Notes: generated by a model from the sequence alone, not told the origin. Shown: positions 1 through 8,332, counted from the stretch's first letter. The stretch is DNA of 64,000 nt from CAYSCZ01 sp964429655 (GCA_964429655.1 CAYSCZ010000002.1:79598-143597); one strand, 5' to 3'. A program made the numbers and translations.

Positions 1-956
1 GTAAGATTTTTTTCTGCGACCAACTGCTCAAGTTCAGCCAGTGACTTTTTACCGAAATTTCTGAATTTCATCATATCAGATATTTCAAGTTTTACTAAAT
101 CACCAAGCGTCCTCACATCAGCTGCTTTCAAGCAGTTATACGCCCGAACTGATAAGTCCAGGTCATTTAATGAGGTTTTTAATAATTTCCTCATATGTAG
201 AAGTTCTTCGTCAACAGCTTCTGGTTCTTTGGTTTCATGAGTTTCAAGGATCATACTTTGATTTGAGAATAACATGAAATGCTTTATCAGAATGTGTGCG
301 GCATCTTTAAGTGCATTTTCCGGGTGAACGGATCCGTCTGTTTCTAATTCTATAGTAAGCTGTTCATAATCTGTTTTTTGTTCAACCCTGGTGTTTTCAA
401 TGCTAAACTGAACGTTTTTTATTGGCGTGAAGATCGAATCGATTGGCAAGTAGCCATAGATTTGGTCAGCCGGCTTATTTTCTTCTGACGGCACATAACC
501 CCTCCCTTTTTCGATGGTCAGTTCAATTTCGAATGATATACCGTCATTCATATTACATATCACATGATCTTTATTTAAAACCTCGAAAGCATTTGTGAAA
601 TTATTGATATCACCGGCCTTAAATTCATTTTGCCCAGATATTGAAGCCACTATTTTGTTCTCCATCAATTCACCTATCCGCTTCAGTCTAACTTGTTTAA
701 GATTCAATATGATTTCAGAGACATCTTCTATTACTCCTTCAACACTAGAAAATTCATGCAGGATATTAGGTATTTTAATGCCTGTAATAGCATAACCTTC
801 TAAGGAGGATAATAATATTCTTCTCAGAGCATTTCCTATGGTAATACCATATCCCCTTTCTAAAGGTTTGAATGTGAAAATCCCTCTGAAATCGTTCGCT
901 TTTTCCATTACTACCTTTTCAGGCATCTGAAATGATAATATAGAGGTAGTTGTCAT
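1..956 (-). CDS. rpoA: RNA polymerase alpha subunit, partial at left edge
   Basis: Alpha subunit of RNA polymerase: its N-terminal domain dimerises and assembles beta and beta', and its C-terminal domain contacts upstream promoter DNA and activators. About 318 codons are visible and the frame reaches the left edge without a stop, so roughly the last ten residues are missing. The signature ERGYGITIGNALRRILLSS lies at residues 33-51. Residues about 255-318 form the helix-hairpin-helix domain (MMKFRNFGKKSLAEL near the edge). The ATG at 956 follows the rpsD stop by 14 bases, the usual end of the alpha operon; rplQ would be expected just outside the window. Confidence 0.97.
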   Translation of the reverse strand, partial: MTTTSILSFQMPEKVVMEKANDFRGIFTFKPLERGYGITIGNALRRILLSSLEGYAITGIKIPNILHEFSSVEGVIEDVSEIILNLKQVRLKRIGELMENKIVASISGQNEFKAGDINNFTNAFEVLNKDHVICNMNDGISFEIELTIEKGRGYVPSEENKPADQIYGYLPIDSIFTPIKNVQFSIENTRVEQKTDYEQLTIELETDGSVHPENALKDAAHILIKHFMLFSNQSMILETHETKEPEAVDEELLHMRKLLKTSLNDLDLSVRAYNCLKAADVRTLGDLVKLEISDMMKFRNFGKKSLAELEQLVAEKNL

Positions 957-970
957 GCTTTTATTAATTT

Positions 971-1576
971 TTATTTTGAATAAAGCTCTACGATGAGCTG
1001 CTCTTTAATATTTTCCGGTATATCTTCTCTTAATGGTAAAGAGATGTATTTCCCAACCATTTCATTATTGTCCCACTCCAGCCATGGGTACTTTTTCACA
1101 GATCCAATGGATAGATTTTCGGATATAACTTCTAATGATTTGGACTTTTCCCTTACACCAACTATATCACCAACTTTCAAAGTGAAAGATGGTATATTCA
1201 CTATTTCTCCATTAACTGTTATATGTTTGTGACTTACTAACTGTCTTGCCAGTCTTCTGGATTTTGCTATACCTAACCGGTAAACCGTATTATCGAGTCT
1301 GGCTTCCAGTAATTGTAATAAAACATCACCCGTTTTGCCCGTCTTTCTATTTGCCTTATCAAAGATGTTAGCAAATTGACGCTCCAGAACACCATATAAA
1401 TATTTTGCTTTTTGCTTTTCCGCTAGCTGAATAGCATATTCAGATTGTTTCTTTCTTCTACCCCTTCCGTGTTGACCGGGAGGATAACTTTTCTTTTGCA
1501 GCGCTTTGCTGGGACCAAATATTGGCTCACTAAACTTCCTGGATATTTTTGTTCTTGGACCAGTATATCTTGCCAT
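971..1576 (-). CDS. rpsD: 30S ribosomal protein S4
   Basis: S4 starts assembly of the 16S rRNA 5' domain and in enterobacteria also represses the alpha operon by binding its mRNA; whether that holds here is not visible. 201 residues, normal length. The S4 RNA-binding fold spans about residues 92-155 (ARLDNTVYRLGIAKSRRLAR, then VSHKHITVNG). The N-terminal 60 residues contain no cysteine, so this is the zinc-free form. It lies between rpsK (10 bases upstream) and rpoA (14 bases downstream). Confidence 0.98.
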   Translation of the reverse strand: MARYTGPRTKISRKFSEPIFGPSKALQKKSYPPGQHGRGRRKKQSEYAIQLAEKQKAKYLYGVLERQFANIFDKANRKTGKTGDVLLQLLEARLDNTVYRLGIAKSRRLARQLVSHKHITVNGEIVNIPSFTLKVGDIVGVREKSKSLEVISENLSIGSVKKYPWLEWDNNEMVGKYISLPLREDIPENIKEQLIVELYSK

Positions 1577-1586
1577 AATAAATTAA

Positions 1587-1979
1587 TTAAACCCTTCTTC
1601 TTTTTGGTGGCCTACACCCATTATGAGGTAATGGTGTAATATCTTTAATTAGTGTAACCTCCAGACCTGTATTTTGTAGCGTTCTAATTGCTGATTCACG
1701 ACCCGCACCAGGTCCTTTAACAAATACTTCCACTTTTCGTAAACCAAGATCATAAGCAGTTTGACCACAATTCTGAGCAGCAACCTGAGCAGCGTAAGGT
1801 GTATTTTTCTTAGAACCTCTAAACCCCATTTTACCGGCTGAAGCCCATGATATGACCTGACCTGTAGTATTGGTTATTGAAATGATGATATTATTGAATG
1901 TGGCCTTGATATGTACCTGGCCAGATGCTTCAACAACGACTACCCTTTTTTTACTTTTATCTTTTTTCTTTTGAGCCAT
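1587..1979 (-). CDS. rpsK: 30S ribosomal protein S11
   Basis: S11 lines the mRNA exit region of the 30S platform and contacts h23/h24 of 16S rRNA. I place the start at the ATG at 1979 (MAQKKKDKS), giving 130 residues, rather than at an in-frame TTG two codons upstream. The C-terminal motif ITPLPHNGCRPPKRRRV is the conserved rRNA-binding tail. Nine bases separate it from the rpsM stop. Confidence 0.97.
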   Translation of the reverse strand: MAQKKKDKSKKRVVVVEASGQVHIKATFNNIIISITNTTGQVISWASAGKMGFRGSKKNTPYAAQVAAQNCGQTAYDLGLRKVEVFVKGPGAGRESAIRTLQNTGLEVTLIKDITPLPHNGCRPPKRRRV

Positions 1980-1988
1980 TAGCAATTA

Positions 1989-2366
1989 TTATTTAACCGC
2001 CTTTTTCTTATTTGCAACTGTTTTCCTCTTACCTTTTCTAGTTCTTGAATTATTTTTAGTCTTTTGACCTCTGAGTGGTAACCCTCTTCTATGTCTTAAC
2101 CCACGATATGAACCTATATCCATCAATCTTTTAATGTTCATCTGAACCTCCGATTTCAAAACACCTTCTACTCTATACTCATTGGTTAGTATAGTTCTAA
2201 CCTTCGAAAATTCATCGTCAGTCCAATCTTGAACTTTCTTGTTGTAATCTACTTCAGCATCTAGAAGAATCTTTTTTGCAGAGCTCCTACCTATTCCGAA
2301 AATATAGGTTAAGGCTATTTCACCTCTTTTATTATCCGGTATGTCAACTCCTGAAATACGAGCCAT
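1989..2366 (-). CDS. rpsM: 30S ribosomal protein S13
   Basis: S13 sits on the head of the 30S subunit and forms bridges to the 50S subunit and to P-site tRNA. 125 residues, full length. The N-terminal helix-turn-helix-like part begins MARISGVDIPDNKRGEIALT, and the basic C-terminal tail (RTRKGKRKTVANKKK) is the part that reaches the P-site tRNA. It starts two bases after the rpmJ stop, so the two are almost certainly translated from one message. Confidence 0.98.
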   Translation of the reverse strand: MARISGVDIPDNKRGEIALTYIFGIGRSSAKKILLDAEVDYNKKVQDWTDDEFSKVRTILTNEYRVEGVLKSEVQMNIKRLMDIGSYRGLRHRRGLPLRGQKTKNNSRTRKGKRKTVANKKKAVK

Positions 2367-2368
2367 AA

Positions 2369-2485
2369 TTATCCTTGTCTTTGTTTAAACTTTGGGTTCT
2401 TTTTATTGATTATATAGACTTTTCCTTTTCGTCTAACGATCTTACAACTTGAGCTTCTTTTCTTTACTGAAGGTTTTACTTTCAT
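2369..2485 (-). CDS. rpmJ: 50S ribosomal protein L36, zinc-free form
   Basis: A 38-codon gene reading MKVKPSVKKRSSSCKIVRRK and ending NKKNPKFKQRQG. L36 is a small protein packed against 23S rRNA near the L6/L16 region. Classical L36 binds zinc through three Cys and one His; here only Cys14 remains, with Ser11, Asn27 and Phe33 at the other ligand positions, so zinc binding is not expected. The stop is two bases before rpsM and the start five bases after the infA stop. The position between infA and rpsM is the conserved one. Confidence 0.95.
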   Translation of the reverse strand: MKVKPSVKKRSSSCKIVRRKGKVYIINKKNPKFKQRQG

Positions 2486-2490
2486 TTTCC

Positions 2491-2709
2491 TTACTTATAT
2501 CTGTAAACTATTCTTCCTTTTGTCAAATCATAGGGTGACATTTCTAATTTTACCTTATCACCCGGCAATATTTTGATATAGTTCATCCTCATCTTACCTG
2601 AGATATGCGCAATAACAGTATGTCCGTTCTCTAATTCAACCCTAAACATCGCATTAGATAATGCCTCCACAATAGTTCCGTCTTGTTGAATTGATACTTG
2701 CTTAGCCAT
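2491..2709 (-). CDS. infA: Translation initiation factor IF-1
   Basis: IF-1 occupies the 30S A site during initiation and helps IF-2 and IF-3. At 72 residues it is a single OB-fold S1-like domain with the expected core (GTIVEALSNAMFRVELENGH, then HISGKMRMNYIKILPGDKV). It lies four bases after the secY stop and five before rpmJ, the usual secY-infA-rpmJ order of the spc/alpha junction. In Bacteroidota, where Shine-Dalgarno pairing is weak, IF-1 and IF-3 may carry more of start selection; that is inference. Confidence 0.98.
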   Translation of the reverse strand: MAKQVSIQQDGTIVEALSNAMFRVELENGHTVIAHISGKMRMNYIKILPGDKVKLEMSPYDLTKGRIVYRYK

Positions 2710-2713
2710 AATG

Positions 2714-4033
2714 CTATGCTACTGCTGCGTTTTGAGTCCTGCCTCTCACCTTACCAGACTTCATCATACCGTCATAGTGTCTCATCAATAAATAGCTTTC
2801 AATCTGTTGAAGTGTATCCAGAATCACACCTACCATGATGAGTAATGACGTACCCCCATAGAATTGAGAGAAACCGGTGCTAACACCAGCAATGCTTGCA
2901 AAGGCTGGTAATATAGCCACCAATGCAAGAAATAATGCACCAGGAAGCGTTACTTTAGATATGATATTATCAATAAACTCAGAAGTATGTTTTCCAGGTT
3001 TTATTCCAGGAATAAAACCGCCGTTGCGCTTCATATCATCTGCTATTTGATTAGGGTTGATGGTAATAGCCGTGTAAAAATAAGTGAATAATATAATCAA
3101 TACAGCAAATAGTAAATTGTATTGCCATGACTGGAAATCAGAAAATGTCGTTCCAATGTATTGGGCAATATCACTACTTTCAGCCCAGGCACTAGCAATT
3201 AACGCAGGTAAAAACATCAATGACTGTGCAAAAATAATAGGCATCACCCCCGATGAATTCACTTTAATAGGAAGGTACTGTCTTTGTCCTCCATATAATT
3301 TATTACCTATCACTTGCTTTGCATACTGTACTGGAATTCTTCTAACAGCCTGCGTTAATAATACAACGCCCATTACCACAAAGAATAACGAAACAATTTC
3401 AAGTATGAAAAACAATAATTGACTTGTGCCTTTTGAAATAGCTTCCTGAAATAAACTACCTGGAAACCTTGAAATTATTCCAATCATAATAAGCATTGAA
3501 ATCCCGTTTCCGATACCCTTATCGGTTATTTTTTCCCCTAACCACATACAAAAAATGGTACCTGAGGTGAGAATGATCATTGAAGAAAGGGTAAATAATG
3601 TTCTGTTTTCCAGTATAATCGCCTCGGAAGGTATGGTACCTGTCAGATAAGCTACAGATTGAGCAAGGCAAATAAAAATAGTAAGAACTCTGGTAAACTG
3701 GTTTATTTTTTTTCGACCACTATCGCCTTCTTTTTGTAATTTCTGAAAATATGGAACCGCAACCGTCAATAGTTGCAGAACAATGGAAGCAGAAATGTAT
3801 GGCATTATACCAAGTCCAAAAACAGATGCATTACTAAAAGCCCCGCCAAGAAATGTATCAATAACCCCAAATATACCTTCAGCTTGTCCCGAGAGTTTGG
3901 AAGGGTCGACACCTGGTAAAACTACGAAAGAACCAACCCTAAAAATAACTAAGAACCCTAGTGTATTTAGGATTCTAATTCTTAGATCTTCAATCGAAAA
4001 AATGTTCTTTATGGTGGTTATAAACTTCTTCAT
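2714..4033 (-). CDS. secY: Preprotein translocase subunit SecY
   Basis: The channel-forming inner membrane subunit of the Sec translocon, partner of SecE (63 residues, at 27743) and SecG. 439 residues with ten hydrophobic segments. The start (IRILNTLGFLVIFRVGSFV) is transmembrane segment 1; the plug region follows near residues 45-75. The long cytoplasmic loop with RRIPVQYAKQ near residue 230 binds ribosomes and SecA. It lies in the spc operon directly after rplO (gap six bases). Confidence 0.98.
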   Translation of the reverse strand: MKKFITTIKNIFSIEDLRIRILNTLGFLVIFRVGSFVVLPGVDPSKLSGQAEGIFGVIDTFLGGAFSNASVFGLGIMPYISASIVLQLLTVAVPYFQKLQKEGDSGRKKINQFTRVLTIFICLAQSVAYLTGTIPSEAIILENRTLFTLSSMIILTSGTIFCMWLGEKITDKGIGNGISMLIMIGIISRFPGSLFQEAISKGTSQLLFFILEIVSLFFVVMGVVLLTQAVRRIPVQYAKQVIGNKLYGGQRQYLPIKVNSSGVMPIIFAQSLMFLPALIASAWAESSDIAQYIGTTFSDFQSWQYNLLFAVLIILFTYFYTAITINPNQIADDMKRNGGFIPGIKPGKHTSEFIDNIISKVTLPGALFLALVAILPAFASIAGVSTGFSQFYGGTSLLIMVGVILDTLQQIESYLLMRHYDGMMKSGKVRGRTQNAAVA

Positions 4034-4039
4034 AATATA

Positions 4040-4486
4040 CTAAATGGTTACAGCTTGGCCACCTACGCTTTCAATAGCCTCCTTAGCCTTTTTTGAATAA
4101 GCATGGGCTTCTACGTCAACCTTCCTGTTCAAATCTCCGTCACCCAATATTTTTACCTTGTCGCTTTTTGAAATCAAACCATGTTGAATAAAAAAGCTGA
4201 CATTTAATGAATCCATTTGATAATCATCTGCAAGTTTTTGCAGTAGACTCAAATTAATTGGCTTGTAGTATATTTTGTTTAAACTTTTAAATCCAAACTT
4301 AGGTACCCTTCTTTGAAGTGGCATCTGGCCTCCCTCAAAACCTGCCTTTTGAGAATAACCAGATCTGGATTTAGCTCCCTTATGACCTCTGGTGGATGTG
4401 CCTCCCCGGCCAGAACCCTGTCCTCTACCAATTCTTTTTGGCTTTTTTGTTGATCCTTCAGCTGGTTTTAATGTATGGAGTTTCAT
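4040..4486 (-). CDS. rplO: 50S ribosomal protein L15
   Basis: L15 is a late-assembly protein of the 50S core with a long, basic, glycine-rich N-terminal extension that penetrates 23S rRNA (residues about 18-45, RRGRGQGSGRGGTSTRGHKG-like composition). 148 residues, normal length. The C-terminal globular part carries the conserved motif DVEAHAYSKKAKEAIESVGG. It begins two bases after rpmD and is followed by secY, as in most bacteria. Confidence 0.97.
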   Translation of the reverse strand: MKLHTLKPAEGSTKKPKRIGRGQGSGRGGTSTRGHKGAKSRSGYSQKAGFEGGQMPLQRRVPKFGFKSLNKIYYKPINLSLLQKLADDYQMDSLNVSFFIQHGLISKSDKVKILGDGDLNRKVDVEAHAYSKKAKEAIESVGGQAVTI

Positions 4487-4488
4487 CT

Positions 4489-4671
4489 CTATGCTACTTC
4501 TTCAGTTTTGACTAAATGTTTTACCTTGTTGATCATACCTATGATAGCAGGGTTAGTATCGTGTATAACAGATTTATCTATCCTACCCAAACCAAGTGCT
4601 TTTATTGTTAGCTTTTGATCTTTAGGACGTTTTATTATACTTCTAACTTGTGTTACTTTTATCTTTTCCAT
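4489..4671 (-). CDS. rpmD: 50S ribosomal protein L30
   Basis: A small 50S protein of 60 residues with the beta-alpha-beta L30 fold (KVTQVRSIIKRPKDQKLTIK, then LGLGRIDKSVIHD). The ATG at 4671 shares its A with the rpsE stop (TGATG), a one-base overlap that points to translational coupling. An in-frame TTG one codon upstream is less likely. Confidence 0.96.
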   Translation of the reverse strand: MEKIKVTQVRSIIKRPKDQKLTIKALGLGRIDKSVIHDTNPAIIGMINKVKHLVKTEEVA

Positions 4672-5189
4672 CAATTCCCAAAAACAGTTGAAAGTTCAAC
4701 ACCGCGTTGTTTTGCTACCGAATAGGCATCTCTCATCTTATTTAAAGCATCAAATGTTGCCTTCACCACGTTATGTGGGTTTGATGAGCCTTTAGATTTG
4801 GCAAGTACGTCATGAATGCCTGCACTTTCGAGTACAGCCCGCATAGCACCTCCTGCTTTAACACCAGTACCAGGCGCAGCTGGTTTTAGCAGCACAAAAC
4901 CTCCACCAAATTTCCCTAAGGATTCATGCGGAACAGTGCCTTTAAATACAGGGACTCTAACTAAGTTTTTCTTGGCGTCGTCTATTCCTTTTGTGATTGC
5001 GTCGGTAACTTCATTTGCCTTACCCAACCCATAGCCAACCACACCATTACTGTCGCCTACTACAACAATAGCCGAAAAACTAAATCTCCTACCGCCTTTA
5101 ACCACCTTAGCCACCCTTTTGATTGCAACAACTTTCTCAGTTAAATCAATTTCGCTAGCCTTTATTGTCTTGATATTATCTGCCGCCAT
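4671..5189 (-). CDS. rpsE: 30S ribosomal protein S5
   Basis: S5 sits at the mRNA entry site and, with S4, guards decoding accuracy. 172 residues. The N-terminal double-stranded-RNA-like domain begins at about residue 15 (VVAIKRVAKVVKGGRRFSFS) and includes the loop where spectinomycin-resistance changes occur in other bacteria; the visible sequence looks wild type. The C-terminal domain has GTGVKAGGAMRAVLESAGI. It is the gene before rpmD in the spc operon. Confidence 0.98.
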   Translation of the reverse strand: MAADNIKTIKASEIDLTEKVVAIKRVAKVVKGGRRFSFSAIVVVGDSNGVVGYGLGKANEVTDAITKGIDDAKKNLVRVPVFKGTVPHESLGKFGGGFVLLKPAAPGTGVKAGGAMRAVLESAGIHDVLAKSKGSSNPHNVVKATFDALNKMRDAYSVAKQRGVELSTVFGN

Positions 5190-5192
5190 ATT

Positions 5193-5543
5193 TTAAAATT
5201 TTAAACCTCCGGATCTGGCACCATCAGCCAATGCTTTTACTTTACCGTGAAATATATAGCCATTTCTGTCAAATACTACGTTTGTGATACCAGAAGCAAT
5301 GGCTTTCTCAGCCAATTTCTTACCAACTTTTTCAGACACTTCTAAATTGTTTGTTTTACTTTCGCCAATCTCCGGGGAAGAAATACTCAATAAAGTACTA
5401 CCCAAATCATCGTTAATAATCTGAGCATAAATCGATTTATTACTTTTATAAACAGATAACCTTGGCCTAGCAGCGGTACCAGATAATTTACGTCTAACAC
5501 CTAATTTTATTTTTTTACGTCTTAAATACTTAGAGAATGCCAT
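5193..5543 (-). CDS. rplR: 50S ribosomal protein L18
   Basis: L18 binds 5S rRNA and helps dock it on the large subunit. 116 residues. The basic N-terminus (SKYLRRKKIKLGVRRKLSGT) and the motif RPRLSVYKSNKSIYAQIIND are characteristic, as is the C-terminal DRNGYIFHGKVKALADGAR. Gaps to neighbouring genes are three and five bases. Confidence 0.98.
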   Translation of the reverse strand: MAFSKYLRRKKIKLGVRRKLSGTAARPRLSVYKSNKSIYAQIINDDLGSTLLSISSPEIGESKTNNLEVSEKVGKKLAEKAIASGITNVVFDRNGYIFHGKVKALADGARSGGLKF

Positions 5544-5548
5544 TTTAA

Positions 5549-6100
5549 TTATTTTGATGCGGTTTTACCTGCTTTTCTTCTAATTTGTTCTCCAACAAAT
5601 TTGATACCTTTTCCTTTATAAGGTTCAACTGTTCTCAACGACCTAATCTTCGCAGATACCTGCCCAATCAGCTGTTTATCAATGCTTTCTAAGGTCACCA
5701 GTGGATTTTTACCTTTTTGAGTCTCAGCGGTAACTTTCACTTCTTCGGGAATCTGAAAAAATATGTTATGGGAATATCCCAGGTTCAATTCCAGCAAAGA
5801 TCCTTTGGTTATCGCTTTGTAACCCACACCGACTAACTCAAGTTGTTTCTTATATCCTTCACTGACTCCCACGACCATATTATTTATCAGCGCTCTGTAA
5901 AGACCATGCATAGACTTATGCCTTTTTTGTTCTGTTGGTCTTTCGAATGTCAATTTCCCTTCCTCCATTGATAGTTTAATATCATCATCAACTTTTTGAT
6001 GAAGTGTGCCTTTTGGCCCTTTCACCGATACAAGGTTGTTGTCGATATTTACTTCAACTCCACTTGGAATACTGATTGGTTTATTACCTATTCTGGACAT
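5549..6100 (-). CDS. rplF: 50S ribosomal protein L6
   Basis: L6 lies near the sarcin-ricin loop and the factor-binding site of the 50S subunit. 183 residues with two repeated L6 domains; the second ends in the family signature EPYKGKGIKFVGEQIRRKAG. The start MSRIGNKPISIPSGV is standard. It is 13 bases downstream of rpsH. Confidence 0.98.
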   Translation of the reverse strand: MSRIGNKPISIPSGVEVNIDNNLVSVKGPKGTLHQKVDDDIKLSMEEGKLTFERPTEQKRHKSMHGLYRALINNMVVGVSEGYKKQLELVGVGYKAITKGSLLELNLGYSHNIFFQIPEEVKVTAETQKGKNPLVTLESIDKQLIGQVSAKIRSLRTVEPYKGKGIKFVGEQIRRKAGKTASK

Positions 6101-6113
6101 ATTCTAAACTCGA

Positions 6114-6509
6114 TTAGTATACATAACAGAGAACTTCTCCGCCAACGTTAAGATTTCTAGCTTCTTTTTCGGTTATAACACCTTTAGAAGTTGACATAAT
6201 AGCAACTCCCATTCCATTTAATACCCTTGGTAATTCGCCAGCCCCGGTATATTTTCTTAGGCCAGGCCTACTGATCCGCTCCAAACTTACGATTGCAGAC
6301 TGCTTGGTTCTAGGATTATATTTTAAGGCGATTTTAATATTCCCCACTGGCAGCGTATCTTCAAATTTATAATTTTGAATAAAACCATTTTTATATAGCA
6401 CCTTCGTCAACTCCTTCTTCAGATTTGAAGCAGGAATATCAACGATTCGGTGGCGTGCCTTAATCGCATTTCTAATTCTCGTTAAATAATCTGCAACTAT
6501 ATCGGTCAT
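6114..6509 (-). CDS. rpsH: 30S ribosomal protein S8
   Basis: S8 binds the central domain of 16S rRNA (h21/h25) and in E. coli is the translational repressor of the spc operon. 131 residues. The C-terminal motif GVAIMSTSKGVITEKEARNL carries the STS(K/R)G rRNA-binding signature. The 50-base gap to rpsN upstream is the longest inside the spc cluster and contains a promoter-like sequence. Confidence 0.98.
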   Translation of the reverse strand: MTDIVADYLTRIRNAIKARHRIVDIPASNLKKELTKVLYKNGFIQNYKFEDTLPVGNIKIALKYNPRTKQSAIVSLERISRPGLRKYTGAGELPRVLNGMGVAIMSTSKGVITEKEARNLNVGGEVLCYVY

Positions 6510-6532
6510 TTATGTATTTTTAAAAAAGGGTG

Positions 6533-6566
6533 CAAATATAATAATATAAATTTATAATCTCACCAA
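6533..6566 (-). promoter_or_regulatory. Possible internal promoter before rpsH
   Basis: On the minus strand TATATTTG (6533-6540) matches the Bacteroidota -7 box TAnnTTTG exactly. A TTG at 6564-6566, 23 bases upstream, could be the -33 element; this spacing is at the long end. The box is followed by GCACCC and a T run, as at the other translation promoters here. The TTG overlaps the rpsN stop region. Confidence 0.5.
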
Positions 6567-6829
6567 CTAGATTTAGTTACTCCGGGTATTTTGCCTTGAG
6601 CAGCCATCTCCCTAAATGTCACCCTGGAAATTCCAAATTTTCTCATATACCCTTTAGGTCTTCCTGTAAGCTTACACCTATTATGTAATCTTACTTTGGA
6701 AGAATTTCTTGGTAATTTGTCGAGTGCCTGGTAATCACCAGCTTCTTTTAGAGCTTTTCTTTTAGCTTCGTATCTTGCAACCAATCGTTCTCTTTTCTTT
6801 TCTCTTGCTATTACTGATTTTCTTGCCAT
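6560..6829 (-). CDS. rpsN: 30S ribosomal protein S14, zinc-free form
   Basis: S14 sits in the 30S head near S3, S10 and S19. 89 residues, the long zinc-independent type: only one Cys is present (RLHNRCKLTGRPKGYMRKFG) where the short form has two CxxC pairs. The C-terminal motif ISRVTFREMAAQGKIPGVTK is the family signature. Start ATG at 6829, three bases after the rplE stop. Confidence 0.98.
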   Translation of the reverse strand: MARKSVIAREKKRERLVARYEAKRKALKEAGDYQALDKLPRNSSKVRLHNRCKLTGRPKGYMRKFGISRVTFREMAAQGKIPGVTKSSW

Positions 6830-6832
6830 AAT

Positions 6833-7381
6833 CTATTTTTTATTCGCAAAAGGCATACCCAGTGCTTTTAACAATTCATATGCTTCTTCATCGGTATTTG
6901 CTGTCGTCACAAAAGTTATATCCATACCAGATACCCTGGTAACTTTCTCAAGACTGATCTCAGGGAAAATTATTTGTTCTTTCACCCCTAATGTATAATT
7001 ACCTCGACCATCAAAACCTTTATCTTTCACACCTCTAAAATCCCTTACCCTGGGTAATGCAACATTCAACAATCTATCAATGAATTCATACATTTTATCT
7101 TTTCGCAGCGTTACTCTAGCTCCAATAGGCATACCCTCCCTTAATTTAAAGTTAGAAACCGATTTCTTAGCTTTTGTGGGCACAGCTTTTTGTCCTGAAA
7201 TCAGAGACAGTTCCTCGATTCCTGTGTCTATCAATTTCTTATCTGCAACAGCAGCACCGATACCTTTGTTGATAGAAACCTTAGTAACTTTTGGAACTTG
7301 CATCACAGACTTGTATTGAAACTTATCCTTTAGAGCAGGAACTATTTCTTCGTTATATTTTTGTTTTAACCTTGGTGTCAT
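6833..7381 (-). CDS. rplE: 50S ribosomal protein L5
   Basis: L5 binds 5S rRNA together with L18 and contacts P-site tRNA. 182 residues. Characteristic segments are MQVPKVTKVSINKGIGAA near residue 27 and LPRVRDFRGVKDKGFDGRGN near residue 110. Three-base gaps on both sides place it firmly within the spc operon. Confidence 0.98.
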   Translation of the reverse strand: MTPRLKQKYNEEIVPALKDKFQYKSVMQVPKVTKVSINKGIGAAVADKKLIDTGIEELSLISGQKAVPTKAKKSVSNFKLREGMPIGARVTLRKDKMYEFIDRLLNVALPRVRDFRGVKDKGFDGRGNYTLGVKEQIIFPEISLEKVTRVSGMDITFVTTANTDEEAYELLKALGMPFANKK

Positions 7382-7384
7382 GAT

Positions 7385-7699
7385 CTAGATAAATTCACCG
7401 GATTTTTTTGAATATCTTTGTAATTTATTGTTTTCATTTAGTTTTCTTCCAACACGTGTGGGCTCACCATTTGATGGATCTATCAATTTAAGATTACTTA
7501 AATGAATAGGGGCCTCTAACTGCTCTATGCCACCATTTGGGTTATTTGCAGATGGCTTCTTATGCTTAGTCGCCAGGTTAATACCTTCAACAATTGCTTT
7601 ATTTTTTTCCGGTAAAACGGAAAGTACCTGACCGGACTTCCCTTTTGAGTTTCCGGCTATTATTTTTACAGTATCACCTTTCTTTATGTGTGCTTTCAT
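7385..7699 (-). CDS. rplX: 50S ribosomal protein L24
   Basis: L24 is one of the two proteins that start 50S assembly, and it sits near the peptide exit tunnel. 104 residues with an N-terminal KOW motif (KGDTVKIIAGNSKGKSGQVL, residues about 7-26). The C-terminal part PTRVGRKLNENNKLQRYSKK is typical for the phylum. Upstream gap to rplN is nine bases. Confidence 0.97.
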   Translation of the reverse strand: MKAHIKKGDTVKIIAGNSKGKSGQVLSVLPEKNKAIVEGINLATKHKKPSANNPNGGIEQLEAPIHLSNLKLIDPSNGEPTRVGRKLNENNKLQRYSKKSGEFI

Positions 7700-7708
7700 C
7701 GCTAATAT

Positions 7709-8077
7709 TTATAAAACTTCAGGTGCTAGTGAAACAATCTTCATAAATCTTTTTTCCCTTAGCTCTCTAGCTACAGGCCCAAATATCCTTGTCCCCCTGG
7801 GTTCATTTGTATTGTTTAATAGGACAGCAGCATTATCTTCAAATCTTATGTAAGATCCATCGCTTCTTCTCACCTCTTTTTTAGTTCTAACGATAACTGC
7901 TCTTGATACTGTGCCTTTTTTTAGGCTACTAGAGGATAAAGCCGATTTAACGGTAACAATAATCTTATCACCGACACTGGCATATCGTTTGCCCGTACCG
8001 CCCAAAACCTTTATGCATAGCGCTTCTTTGGCACCGCTATTATCAACAACATTGACTCGTGATTCCTGCTGTATCAT
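7709..8077 (-). CDS. rplN: 50S ribosomal protein L14
   Basis: L14 forms an inter-subunit bridge and is the docking site of the silencing factor RsfS, whose gene is also in this window (42077). 122 residues. Motifs: MIQQESRVNVVDNSGAKEAL at the start and RIFGPVARELREKRFMKIVS at the end. Its ATG shares one base with the rpsQ stop (TAATG). Confidence 0.98.
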   Translation of the reverse strand: MIQQESRVNVVDNSGAKEALCIKVLGGTGKRYASVGDKIIVTVKSALSSSSLKKGTVSRAVIVRTKKEVRRSDGSYIRFEDNAAVLLNNTNEPRGTRIFGPVARELREKRFMKIVSLAPEVL

Positions 8078-8331
8078 TATTTTGCTTTTTCAATAATTTC
8101 AACCAATCGCCATCTTTTATTCTTACTTAATGGTCTTGTTTCCATAATCTTTACCAGGTCACCAATCCCACATTCATTATTTTCATCATGCGCAAGAAAT
8201 TTTTTTGATTTAGGTATAAACTTCCCATACACCGGATGTCTTACCTTTTTTTGTACAAGTACAGAGATGGTTTTATTCATCTTATTACTCATCACTTCGC
8301 CCGTACGCTCTTTTCTTAAATTTCTTTCCAT
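8077..8331 (-). CDS. rpsQ: 30S ribosomal protein S17
   Basis: S17 is a primary 16S rRNA-binding protein of the 5' domain with an OB fold. 84 residues, with the signature GDLVKIMETRPLSKNKRWRL at residues about 55-74. It overlaps rplN by one base and starts one base after the rpmC stop, so the three genes are likely translated in coupling. Confidence 0.97.
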   Translation of the reverse strand: MERNLRKERTGEVMSNKMNKTISVLVQKKVRHPVYGKFIPKSKKFLAHDENNECGIGDLVKIMETRPLSKNKRWRLVEIIEKAK

Positions 8332-8332
8332 A

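Noticed and set aside
1980..1985. TTG start two codons upstream of rpsK
   Set aside because: The ATG at 1979 gives the conserved MAQKKK start. The same reasoning was applied to rpmD (4674) and gmk (35225).
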